DNA of 64,000 nucleotides from JAFEBO01 sp044221315. GTDB lineage: Bacteria > Planctomycetota > Phycisphaerae > Phycisphaerales > UBA1924. The DNA lies in the NCBI GenBank assembly GCA_044221315.1, contig JBGAPK010000016.1, positions 23,392-87,391 on the forward strand, written 5' to 3'. The notes below the pieces were generated by a model. The model made no database searches, was not told where the DNA came from, and saw nothing but the letters and a program-made list of their open reading frames with translations. The stretch's first letter is position 1. The number at the start of each line of letters is the position of its first letter. Shown here piece by piece: positions 17,852-26,318 of the stretch. The position numbers and the translations under genes are program-made.

Positions 17852-19030
17852 TTGAAGATTACCGCGATCGAGACTCAGGTCTGCAACGCTCGGATGCGCA
17901 ATTGGGTTTTTGTAAAGGTGCTCACCGATCAGCCCGGCTTGTGGGGCTGGGGCGAAGCGACGCTGGAATGGCACACCCGTGCGGTGGTCGGTGCGGTTGA
18001 GGATTTGGCCTCTCTCCTTATCGGGGAGGACCCGACGCGGATCGAGCACCTCTGGCAGATGATGTACCGCCAGCACTTCTGGCACGGCAACGGCATCGTG
18101 CGCGGGACGGCCATCAGTGGTATCGACATCGCGCTGTGGGACATTCTTGGAAAACATCTCGGCGTCCCCTGCCACAAACTGTGGGGCGGACCGGTGCGGA
18201 ATCACGTGCGCCTGTATTGCCACTTGGGCGGCGGCAGGATGGAGGACTTCTACGAAACCAAGACTTCCGACGCCGGACGTTTCGGGGATCTTGCGCACCG
18301 TGCCGTTGAAGAGGGATTCACGGCATTCAAGAGCATGGCGGTGCCCGAGACGATGCCGCTCGAAGGCAACCGGCCGATCCGCTACGCCGAGCAATGTGTC
18401 GCGGCGATGCGTGAAGCCGTTGGCCCCGACATCGACATAATGGTGGATTGTCACGCGAGACCCAGCCCGCGTATGGGGCTGCTGTTCGCGAAGGCGCTCG
18501 AGCAGTACAACCTCTATTTCCTCGAGGAGCCCTGCTGGCCCGAATCCGTGGACGGGATCGCCGAGGTGCAGCGCGCAGTGCGGACGCCGATCGCGACAGG
18601 CGAACGGCTGGTGACCCAGTTCCCGTTCTGCGAAATCCTGAACAAGCGGGCCGCGAGCGTGCTTCAGCCGGATATCACGCACTGCGGCGGGCTGACCGAG
18701 GCTCGCCGGATCGCGGGTTTGGCCGAGGCGTATCGGGTATCGTTGGCTCCACACAACCCTCAAGGACCGGTGAGCACCGCAGCGTCGTTGGAATTGGGGT
18801 TTGCCACGCCCAGCTACATCATCTGCGAAAGTGTTCACAATGACGTGCCGTGGCGGCCCGAGGTCGTTCGGGAGGGATTCACGGTCGAGCCGAAAGGAAG
18901 AATCGTTCGGCCCAATCGCCGGCCGGGACTTGGAATCGAGCTTGATGAGGCCGCGATCCGCAAGCACCCATTCGAGCAGGAAGTTCTTCAGAGACACTTC
19001 TATTCCGACGGCAGCGTGGGAGATTGGTAG
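17852..19030 (+). CDS. Enolase-superfamily sugar-acid dehydratase (mandelate racemase group)
   Basis: A 392-residue protein with the mandelate-racemase/muconate-lactonizing fold. It opens MKITAIETQVCNARMRNWVF and WGWGEATLEWHTRAVVGA as in D-galactonate and related acid-sugar dehydratases. Metal ligands are visible as Asp in DIMVDCHARPS, Glu in YFLEEPCWPE and Glu in IATGERLVT. The His at APHNPQGPVS is the expected catalytic base/acid, and CHAR also supplies a His after the first Asp, typical of galactonate-dehydratase-like members. It would dehydrate an aldonic or uronic acid to a 2-keto-3-deoxy acid, the substrate type of the DHDPS-like aldolase. The start is TTG, 20 bp after the propeller gene. 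Confidence 0.85.
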   Translation: MKITAIETQVCNARMRNWVFVKVLTDQPGLWGWGEATLEWHTRAVVGAVEDLASLLIGEDPTRIEHLWQMMYRQHFWHGNGIVRGTAISGIDIALWDILGKHLGVPCHKLWGGPVRNHVRLYCHLGGGRMEDFYETKTSDAGRFGDLAHRAVEEGFTAFKSMAVPETMPLEGNRPIRYAEQCVAAMREAVGPDIDIMVDCHARPSPRMGLLFAKALEQYNLYFLEEPCWPESVDGIAEVQRAVRTPIATGERLVTQFPFCEILNKRAASVLQPDITHCGGLTEARRIAGLAEAYRVSLAPHNPQGPVSTAASLELGFATPSYIICESVHNDVPWRPEVVREGFTVEPKGRIVRPNRRPGLGIELDEAAIRKHPFEQEVLQRHFYSDGSVGDW

Positions 19031-19035
19031 AACGC

Positions 19036-19833
19036 GTGAGCACGACACGACGTGAACCGGTGGCGATCATCAGCGGCGCTTGCGGCGATATCGGGCGCGC
19101 GATCGCGGTCGAGCTCGCCCGGCGTGGTGCGGCACTCGGACTGTCCGACATCGTCTCTCCCGACGCGGCCGCGCCGCTGGTCGCGGAGATTCGCAATTTG
19201 GGGCGCCCTATCCGCTACGACCGGGTGGACGTCGCCGACGGGGCCGCGGTGGAAAGTTGGGCGACGACCGTTGAGAAGGAAGTGGGAATCGTTCGTTGGG
19301 TCATTGCGGCCGCGGCGACGGTCACTCTTGCCGGTGCAATGCAGGTCACCGTCGAACAGTGGAAGCGTGAGCTCGATGTCAACCTGACCGGTTCATTCCT
19401 GATGGCGCGGGCGGGCGCGGCCCGCATGCTCGCCGGCGGGCGCGAAGGCCGGATCATCCTCGTTGGGAGTTGGGCGGCGCACGCGGCTCATGTCAATCTG
19501 CCCGCGTACAGCGTCTCGAAGGCCGGCCTGCGGATGCTCTGCAAGTGCATGGCTCTTGAACTCGCGCCGCGCGGCATCGTGGTCAACGAAATCGCGCCCG
19601 GCTACGTGGACGCGGGCTTGAGCGCGGTTGTCTTTCGAGAGAATCCGGGCGCTCGCGGCCAGGCCGAATCGCGGGTGCCCGTCGGACGGCTCATTTCCGC
19701 GGCGGAAGTTGCAACGCAGGTTGCCTACTTGTGCTTTGACGCAAGCCCGCACACCACCGGATCGGTCCTGCTGATGGACGGCGGACTATCGCTCGGTGTT
19801 CCTGCGAAACCAGAGGAAGGATCGCAGCGATGA
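19036..19833 (+). CDS. Short-chain dehydrogenase/reductase
   Basis: A classical SDR of about 265 residues. The cofactor motif appears as ISGACGDIGRAIA in place of TGxxxGIG. Catalytic Ser is in ILVGSWAAHAA, and Tyr and Lys are in YSVSKAGLR. The C-terminal strand SVLLMDGGLSLG matches oxidoreductases acting on sugar acids and polyols. GTG 19036 is favoured because GGGAGA lies about twelve bases upstream and it clears the previous stop; a TTG at 19024 overlaps that stop. Its end overlaps the ceramidase-like gene by four bases. Confidence 0.85.
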   Translation: MSTTRREPVAIISGACGDIGRAIAVELARRGAALGLSDIVSPDAAAPLVAEIRNLGRPIRYDRVDVADGAAVESWATTVEKEVGIVRWVIAAAATVTLAGAMQVTVEQWKRELDVNLTGSFLMARAGAARMLAGGREGRIILVGSWAAHAAHVNLPAYSVSKAGLRMLCKCMALELAPRGIVVNEIAPGYVDAGLSAVVFRENPGARGQAESRVPVGRLISAAEVATQVAYLCFDASPHTTGSVLLMDGGLSLGVPAKPEEGSQR

Positions 19834-21266
19834 GCGGCATTCCCCTCACGTGGGCGGAGCCATGCTTCGAAGGGATCTTGGGCGTCGGAAGGCGGGACGT
19901 CACGCCGCCACCGGGAATCTACGCCCGGAATTGGGGCGCGGCGACCCACGATGTTGCGGACGGCGTGCACAAGCCGCTGCTGTGCACCGTGCTGACGACT
20001 CGGGAGGCCCGCAGCGAATGCCCGCTCGTACTGGCGGCGTTGGACGCCACTTGGTTCCGTGGACCGGAGGGCGCCGTGCTCATCCGCGAGCACGTCTGCC
20101 GCGAGCTTAACATTCCATCTTCGGCGCTGATGATCTCGATCTCGCACACGCACTCCGGACCCTCGGTCTCGCCGGCCGAAGCGCACAAGCCCGGGGGGAA
20201 TTTGATCAGGCCGTACGTGGAGAGCGTCGCACAAGCGATCATTGAGTCCGCACGGGACGCGCTCCGGACTGAGTGCCCCGCGGAATTGCGATTCGCAACG
20301 GGCCGCTGCGCACTCGCCGCCGACCGCGACCTGCCCGATCCGGCAGGTGGGCGGCTGGTATGCGGCTTCAATCCCGGCGTCGCAGCGGATGACACCTGTC
20401 TCGTCGGGCGCGTCAGTCGCACCTCCGACGGCGTTATGCTCGCCACGCTCGTCAATTATGCCTGCCATCCCACGACGCTCGGAGCCACCAATCGGTTGAT
20501 CTCACCCGACTTCGTTGGCGCGATGCGAGAGACTGTGGAAGCACACTCGGGCGGCGCTCTGTGCCTGTTTCTTCAGGGCGCTTCCGGGGAACTCGCGCCG
20601 AGAGTGCAGTACACCGATGACGTGCATGCCGCCGATGCCCACGGGCGGGAACTCGGGCACGCCGCCGTGGCGGCACTCGAGGGGATGCTCGCGCCCGGGA
20701 CGGCGCTCGCAATGGAGGAAGTGGTCGAGTCGGGGGCTCCGCTGGCGATGTGGAAGGCGCGGAAGACCCGCGCCGGCTCGCTCGTCCGCGCGATCGAGAT
20801 GCCCGTCGATCTTCCGCTCAAGCCATCGCTGCGGAGCGAATCGCAGATCTCGCAGGAAGTGTCCCTGTGCGAGGATCGGGCGACGAAGGAACGCCTTCAC
20901 CGTGAACTGCTGGTGGCCCGCACGGTCGGAGCCGGTCGGGCCACGTCCAGGCGATCGGTGTGGGTCTGGCGTCTCGGCGACGTGCTGCTCGTGGGCCAGA
21001 GCGACGAAGCCTATTCGCTCTTCCAGCGAAAACTACGGGAGCACTTTCCGCAATTCGGCCTGCTCGTCATGAACGTGGTGAATGGATGGGGGGGATACAT
21101 CTGCCCGGCCGTACGCTATGAGAAGCGTGTCTACCAATCTCAGCAGAGTCCGTACGCCTCGGGCTGCCTCGAGTTGCTCATCGACAGCGTGAGCGCGGCA
21201 ATCCGCGGGCTGCTGAACGAGAGCGGAAAGACCGACGCCACCCGGGCTCCTTCCCGCCCCTTTTGA
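19830..21266 (+). CDS. Neutral/alkaline ceramidase-like N-terminal domain protein
   Basis: A 478-residue protein of the neutral ceramidase-like hydrolase type widespread in planctomycetes. It begins ILGVGRRDVTPPPGIYARNW. The zinc-binding region is ISHTHSGPSV, with a further His in NYACHPTTLG, and LQGASGELAPR resembles the catalytic serine region (G-x-S-G). No signal peptide is seen, unlike true secreted ceramidases, so it is probably cytoplasmic. In sugar loci such proteins are poorly understood and the substrate need not be ceramide. The ATGA overlap with the SDR gene shows tight coupling. Confidence 0.75.
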   Translation: MSGIPLTWAEPCFEGILGVGRRDVTPPPGIYARNWGAATHDVADGVHKPLLCTVLTTREARSECPLVLAALDATWFRGPEGAVLIREHVCRELNIPSSALMISISHTHSGPSVSPAEAHKPGGNLIRPYVESVAQAIIESARDALRTECPAELRFATGRCALAADRDLPDPAGGRLVCGFNPGVAADDTCLVGRVSRTSDGVMLATLVNYACHPTTLGATNRLISPDFVGAMRETVEAHSGGALCLFLQGASGELAPRVQYTDDVHAADAHGRELGHAAVAALEGMLAPGTALAMEEVVESGAPLAMWKARKTRAGSLVRAIEMPVDLPLKPSLRSESQISQEVSLCEDRATKERLHRELLVARTVGAGRATSRRSVWVWRLGDVLLVGQSDEAYSLFQRKLREHFPQFGLLVMNVVNGWGGYICPAVRYEKRVYQSQQSPYASGCLELLIDSVSAAIRGLLNESGKTDATRAPSRPF

Positions 21267-21280
21267 GGACTGCCCCAGCA

Positions 21281-23638
21281 ATGAGATGCCGTCCGGATCA
21301 CCCTGCTTTCGGCGCCTTTCGATGGCCTGTGATCATCGCGAGCATCGCTCTCTGGTTGTCTGTGTTGCCCGCCTACGGCACCGCACCCTCAATCGAGACG
21401 GCAAACGAAGTCGCGGGAGTGCGGCTTCTCCAGCCGGGCAAGTGGGGGGCCATGCGCACGGTTGTTGCGAACCGATCCGACCGCGAGGCCGTTCCACTGG
21501 TGATCGTCGGGTTCTCCGATGATCCTCTCCGAAAGTTCGGGACGCACGCTTGGCTTCCTTCCTGGAGTGTGCGCGAGGTTCAGACGCCGGTGCTGCCGCG
21601 TGCCGAAGCCGACGTTTCCGGCGTCGAAATCGTCACGCGCCTCAGATTGCCCGATACGGACCGGGCCGGCGAACCGGCGAGCGCACGAACACCCATGACA
21701 CGCGGCCGGTTTGATAGCGCCCTCATTGCCGCTGAGGATGACGCGGACGCGCAGGCGATGGTCGCAGCCCTGCGCCAATCGGCCGGTCTCAAGCCCACGA
21801 TCATTTCGCTCAGGCCGCAAGCTCTCCCGATTTCGGCGCCCGGATACGAGGCGATTGACAGTGTCTTTCTCTGCGGAAGAGACCTCGATCTCGACCCCAT
21901 TCGGCGCGACGCGCTCATCGGGTTTCTGGAGAGCGGAGGCCGTCTTTGGGTGATGCTCGACGAGGCCGGGCAGTCCTGGCCGGCGGCGCTGTTCGGCGAT
22001 CGATGGGACCTTGCGATTCTCGATTCTGTTGAGGTCACCCAGTTCGTTTTGAAAGGGACGAGCGGCGAGACATCACAGGAATTCGACCATGGCGTTCGCC
22101 TCGTCCGGGTGTGTGCGCCGACGTTTGAAGCTACGCACACCGTCCAGGGAATCCCTGCGGCTCTTCGAAAATTCGTCGGGCGGGGACAGCTCGTCGTGAC
22201 AACATTGAGCCCGCGTGGTTGGCTCGACGCGAGTGGGACGGCAACCCCGGCCCTTGGTGACCTTCAAGCCTTCGTCGCTCCGGCGGACGACCCCAAACCG
22301 CTCACGCCTACGGACATGAAGGTCTTCGATCCGCACATCCGAAGGGAAATCGGTCACGAGATTCTCGGGCGGGGAACGGTCACACTCATTCTCGGATTCG
22401 CGCTCGCCTGCATCATTGCAGCCGCAGCCTGGGCGGCCCGACTTGGCAGGCTTGAACTCGCCGCACCCGCGAGTGCCGTGTTTGCACTCGCGAGCGGCGC
22501 CGTGCTCATCAGTCTCGGCCGAGCCGGCCAATCGCACACATCGTCGACCAGCGCCTCAGACCAGCTGGTCCTTTATTCCGGCGAGCCGGGACATGCGGAA
22601 GTCCTGGCTCGAAGCAGTATCTACATCCGCCCGGGCGACGCTCCCACGCCGTCGACGCTCCGATCGTCGCGCGGCGGCGTGGTCGTCCCCGATCGCACGG
22701 GCACCGGGTCGCTGGAGCAGATGATCTGGAGCGATCCGGACTCCTGCGAGATATTGGGTTTGGACTTGCGGCCGGGGACAGCGCTGAACCTCACGACGCA
22801 CCAATCCGCGGCTCCGGCCGGCACACCAAAGGCGACGATCGGCGTTGACGCCTCCGGAATTCGCGGCTTGTTGGATCTTGCCGGCGGGGCCGAGAGGGAT
22901 CGCCCAATGCTTGTAACCGCCGCCGGCATCGAAAGGCTGCAGACCGACGAACACGCGATTTTCCGCGAGTCAAAGGGTGGATCGCTCGGTGAGGGCACGC
23001 TCCTGAGCGAAGAACAGATCGCCCGTCAGCGGGCCTGCCGCGATCTGCTCGCCGGTGCCTGGTTTCCAAGTCGTCCCACGATCCTGGTTTGGAGTGATCT
23101 CGTGGATATCGGAATGACGTTGCCCGCGCCCGAGAAAGGCAGTTCGCTGCGGGCCATCCCGGTCGAGTTCGAGCCTCCCGAGCCGGGCGCCGAGATCGCG
23201 GTCCCGTCCGTTCTGCTGACTCCAGAACCGCTGCGAGGCACAATCGCCGGGCGAAAGAGCGGCGCGGTCTACGACCCGATCAAGCGTTCATGGCTCGGGG
23301 ATGTGCACCAACCAATGCTCGTCGTGATGCAGTTCCGACCTCCCGCGGCGTTCGGGCGAATCGATGTGCTATCCGCCGCGCTCACGTTTGATCTTCGGGC
23401 CCCCGGGTGTCGATTCGATGTGGTGGTCGTCCGAGACGGAAAACTCCGTGTCGTCGGAGGCGGACTCAACCCCGCCGGGCGCACGACCCTGGATCTTTCG
23501 GGCGACAATACCCCGGAGATGGACGCCGACGGGCGCATTCTTGTCGGAATCGAAGTTCACGCAAGTGACGCTCTGGCCGACGGCCCGGGTTGGTCGCTCC
23601 AACGCATGGACCTGTCTGTCCGGGGGAGAGCGAGATGA
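21281..23638 (+). CDS. Large membrane-anchored protein of an ABC-2 gene module
   Basis: A protein of 785 residues with an N-terminal signal/anchor (VIIASIALWLSVLPAYG). An extracytoplasmic region of about 300 residues follows, containing LESGGRLWVML like a glutamine-amidotransferase-fold domain (DUF4350-like). A pair of transmembrane helices (TLILGFALACIIAAAAWAA and FALASGAVLISLG) precedes a second beta-rich region. No catalytic residue can be named. An ABC ATPase, a permease and a HEAT protein follow, each overlapping the previous gene by about four bases, so all four probably form one complex, as in gliding- or export-type ABC-2 modules. ATG 21281 has GAGGA 11 bases ahead; a TTG at 21263 overlaps the ceramidase-like stop. 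Confidence 0.6.
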   Translation: MRCRPDHPAFGAFRWPVIIASIALWLSVLPAYGTAPSIETANEVAGVRLLQPGKWGAMRTVVANRSDREAVPLVIVGFSDDPLRKFGTHAWLPSWSVREVQTPVLPRAEADVSGVEIVTRLRLPDTDRAGEPASARTPMTRGRFDSALIAAEDDADAQAMVAALRQSAGLKPTIISLRPQALPISAPGYEAIDSVFLCGRDLDLDPIRRDALIGFLESGGRLWVMLDEAGQSWPAALFGDRWDLAILDSVEVTQFVLKGTSGETSQEFDHGVRLVRVCAPTFEATHTVQGIPAALRKFVGRGQLVVTTLSPRGWLDASGTATPALGDLQAFVAPADDPKPLTPTDMKVFDPHIRREIGHEILGRGTVTLILGFALACIIAAAAWAARLGRLELAAPASAVFALASGAVLISLGRAGQSHTSSTSASDQLVLYSGEPGHAEVLARSSIYIRPGDAPTPSTLRSSRGGVVVPDRTGTGSLEQMIWSDPDSCEILGLDLRPGTALNLTTHQSAAPAGTPKATIGVDASGIRGLLDLAGGAERDRPMLVTAAGIERLQTDEHAIFRESKGGSLGEGTLLSEEQIARQRACRDLLAGAWFPSRPTILVWSDLVDIGMTLPAPEKGSSLRAIPVEFEPPEPGAEIAVPSVLLTPEPLRGTIAGRKSGAVYDPIKRSWLGDVHQPMLVVMQFRPPAAFGRIDVLSAALTFDLRAPGCRFDVVVVRDGKLRVVGGGLNPAGRTTLDLSGDNTPEMDADGRILVGIEVHASDALADGPGWSLQRMDLSVRGRAR

Positions 23639-24651
23639 ACGATGAGTTCGTCCTGCGAACGTCCGATCTCACAAAGGTCTACGGGACCTTTACCGCGCTC
23701 GACTCGCTCTCCATCTCGCTGGTGCGAGGGCGCATCCTCGGGTTCATCGGCCCCAACGGTGCCGGCAAGACAACAACCATCAAGATCCTTGTTGGGCTGG
23801 TCCGCGCCACCCGCGGCGAGGCAAGCATCTGCGGCGCGATCTGCGGGAAGGACACCGCCAGGATCAAGCGCCTCGTCGGCTACATGCCCGACGTCTTCGG
23901 CTCCTACGACAACATGCGGGTGCTCGAATACCTTGATTTTTTCGGCGCCGCCTTCGGCATCCCCCGGCGCGATCGCTCGCGCCGGATCGATGAGTGTCTC
24001 GAACTCACCGGCGCCGCGCGGATGAAGGATCTCTTCGTCGAATCGCTCAGCCACGGCATGAAGCAGCGTGTGGCGCTCACCCGCACTCTCCTCCACGACC
24101 CGCAGATGCTCATTCTCGACGAACCCGCCAACGGGCTCGATCCGCAGGCAAGGGTCGAGATGCGACAGACGCTGCTCGAACTCGCCCGGCGCGGCAAGAG
24201 CCTGATTGTCACCAGCCACATCCTCCCCGAACTGGCCCGGATCTGCGACACCGTCGCGATCATCACCGGCGGAAAACTCCGGGCTTTCGGAACGCTCGAT
24301 GAGATCATGCGCACGGTGCGGCACAGCCGCGTGGTCGAGATCGTGCTCGCCGATCGCGCCGGCGTCGCGGACGCCGCGTCGGTGCTCCGGCGGGAACTCG
24401 GAGAAGGAGCTGAGGTGAGTCAGTCCGTGGCCGCGGCCGAACTCCGGTTCACGACCGATCGCGACGATGCGGGGCTGGCGGCCCTGCTCGGTCGATTGCT
24501 CGAATCCGGCGTTCGCGTGGCACAGTTCCGCGAGATGCCGATGGATCTCGAAGATGCATTCCTTTCGGTTACCGGCCAATCGGGTCGCAAGCCGTCGGAT
24601 GCCCCGTCAACGCCCCAAGCAGCGGTTTCGAGAGTCGAGGTGCTCGATTGA
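23635..24651 (+). CDS. ABC transporter ATP-binding protein (ABC-2 type)
   Basis: A 338-residue ABC ATPase. Walker A GPNGAGKTT is at residues 39-47, the Q-loop region reads VGYMPDVFGSYDNM, the signature is LSHGMKQRVALTR, and Walker B is MLILDEPANGLDP. TSHILPELARICD carries the switch His. The C-terminal 90-residue extension is typical of CcmA/NatA-like ATPases that pair with ABC-2 permeases. The start ATG lies within the previous stop (ATGA), excluding an earlier in-frame start at 23590. It should energise the permease encoded directly downstream; the direction is probably export or membrane remodelling. Confidence 0.9.
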   Translation: MNDEFVLRTSDLTKVYGTFTALDSLSISLVRGRILGFIGPNGAGKTTTIKILVGLVRATRGEASICGAICGKDTARIKRLVGYMPDVFGSYDNMRVLEYLDFFGAAFGIPRRDRSRRIDECLELTGAARMKDLFVESLSHGMKQRVALTRTLLHDPQMLILDEPANGLDPQARVEMRQTLLELARRGKSLIVTSHILPELARICDTVAIITGGKLRAFGTLDEIMRTVRHSRVVEIVLADRAGVADAASVLRRELGEGAEVSQSVAAAELRFTTDRDDAGLAALLGRLLESGVRVAQFREMPMDLEDAFLSVTGQSGRKPSDAPSTPQAAVSRVEVLD

Positions 24652-26318
24652 ACGCGATCATCCGACGCGAATTGACCGCGATGCTCCGCTCCTGGAAGGC
24701 GGTCGGGCTGCAGATCGGATTTCTCGTTTGCCTCGGCGTGCTCGTCACTTTGCGCTGGCCGTCGGAGGCCCGTGTCGATTTGGGCGGCGTCGCATCTCGC
24801 CAGGTCTTCCGCATATTCGGCTACGGCCTGATGATCGGGCTGATGCTGGTGAGCCCCGCCTTCCCGGCCACAAGCATTGTCCGCGAACGGCTTCAGGGAA
24901 CGCTCGCTCTCCTTCTGAATTCGCCAATCCCAGCGTTCGCGCTGGTGCTGGGCAAGCTGGCGGGCTCTCTCGGATTTGTCCTGCTGCTCCTGGTGCTTTC
25001 TTTCCCCGCGGCCGCCGCGTGCTTCGCCATGGGAGGGATCGGCCTCACCGAGCAACTCGGCGGGCTGTACCTCGTGCTGGTGATGCTCGCCCTCGAGTAT
25101 GCGGCCATCGGTCTGCTCGTGAGCAGCCTCGTCCGCAGCACCGACGCGGCACTCCGAATGACCTACGTCGTCATTCTCTTCCTCGCGCTCGGCGCAATTG
25201 CCCCGCATTACCTGCTCAAAGACGCGGCATGGGCCGGCGCGGAGTTGATCAGCGCCGCCACGGCATTCCGCGCAATATCCCCGATCCCGGCCGTCATGCA
25301 TGTACTCGGCGACACCGGAATCCTGGGGGTGGGGGGTGCCGCCGGAGTCTCGGAACCTCTGCGGTTCGCGGCCGGCGCCGCGTTGGTCAGCGTCCTGTGT
25401 ATCGTCGCCACCGTTCAGCGCCTTGGCTCGCGGCCGATGGACCGCGCCCGCGACGCCGGCCGAATCACCGATGAGCGTTCGGTCCGGGCCCAATTCCTTC
25501 GCCGGGTCATGTATCTCTGGTTCTTCGATCCCCAGCGCCGTTCCGGCCTCATCGCTCCATGGCAGAACCCGGTCATGGTGAAGGAGCAGCGCTGCCGCCC
25601 CCTCGGCCGGGCCAACTGGATGATGCGTCTGATCGGGATCTATTTCATCCTCTCACTCGCCCTCGTGCTCGGAGCGACAACGCTGAGCCAGAGCCAGGGG
25701 GTCGTCGGTGTGCTCTCGGCAATTGCCATCATGCAGGTCAGCCTGATCATGCTCCTCGCACCGAGCGTCGCGTCCGGGCTGATCAGCGCCGAGAGGGAGA
25801 GCCGGGGCTGGCAACTGCTCCAGATGACCCCGCTCTCCCCCAGGGCGATCGTCATCGGCAAACTCCTGAGCGCGTTTGTTCCCCTCGGCCTCGTGCTGCT
25901 CGCGACGCTTCCCGCCTACGGCGCGCTCCTCGCCCTCGACCCCGCGCAGCTCCGAACTTCCCTCTCAACTCAGATCACGCTCGCGATCTTCGCCTGCATG
26001 GCCGTCTTCCTCTCCGCGGGAATAGGAAGCCTCTTCCGGCAGACGGCCGCCGCGACGGCGGTGGCATACGCGGCCATCGCTGCAGTCTGCGTCGGCACGC
26101 TGTTCATCTGGCTGGGGCGCGATGCGCCATTCTCATCGTCGTTCGTGGAACGGGTGCTCTCGCCAAATCCTCTTGCCACGACCCTCAGCATCATCGGTAC
26201 CCCCGGATTCACTGAGTATCGCCTTATCCCGGCCAACTGGTACATCATGGGCGCGACCACGGTCGCGGGCGGCGTGCTGCTTCTTCTCCAAGTCGCGAGA
26301 CTGGGGAGGCCGCGATGA
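24648..26318 (+). CDS. ABC-2 type permease
   Basis: A 556-residue polytopic membrane protein with two sets of about six hydrophobic segments. The N-terminal half begins MNAIIRRELTAMLRSWKA, the typical opening of ABC-2 permeases, and includes SIVRERLQGTLALLLNSP. The second half repeats the theme with PVMVKEQRCRPLGR and LISAERESRGWQLLQMTPLS. These E-R-E/Q-x-x-G-T coupling helices occur twice, so the gene looks like an internal duplication or fusion of two permeases. The TTG start overlaps the ATPase stop (TTGA), indicating coupled translation. The cargo is unknown. Confidence 0.8.
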   Translation: MNAIIRRELTAMLRSWKAVGLQIGFLVCLGVLVTLRWPSEARVDLGGVASRQVFRIFGYGLMIGLMLVSPAFPATSIVRERLQGTLALLLNSPIPAFALVLGKLAGSLGFVLLLLVLSFPAAAACFAMGGIGLTEQLGGLYLVLVMLALEYAAIGLLVSSLVRSTDAALRMTYVVILFLALGAIAPHYLLKDAAWAGAELISAATAFRAISPIPAVMHVLGDTGILGVGGAAGVSEPLRFAAGAALVSVLCIVATVQRLGSRPMDRARDAGRITDERSVRAQFLRRVMYLWFFDPQRRSGLIAPWQNPVMVKEQRCRPLGRANWMMRLIGIYFILSLALVLGATTLSQSQGVVGVLSAIAIMQVSLIMLLAPSVASGLISAERESRGWQLLQMTPLSPRAIVIGKLLSAFVPLGLVLLATLPAYGALLALDPAQLRTSLSTQITLAIFACMAVFLSAGIGSLFRQTAAATAVAYAAIAAVCVGTLFIWLGRDAPFSSSFVERVLSPNPLATTLSIIGTPGFTEYRLIPANWYIMGATTVAGGVLLLLQVARLGRPR

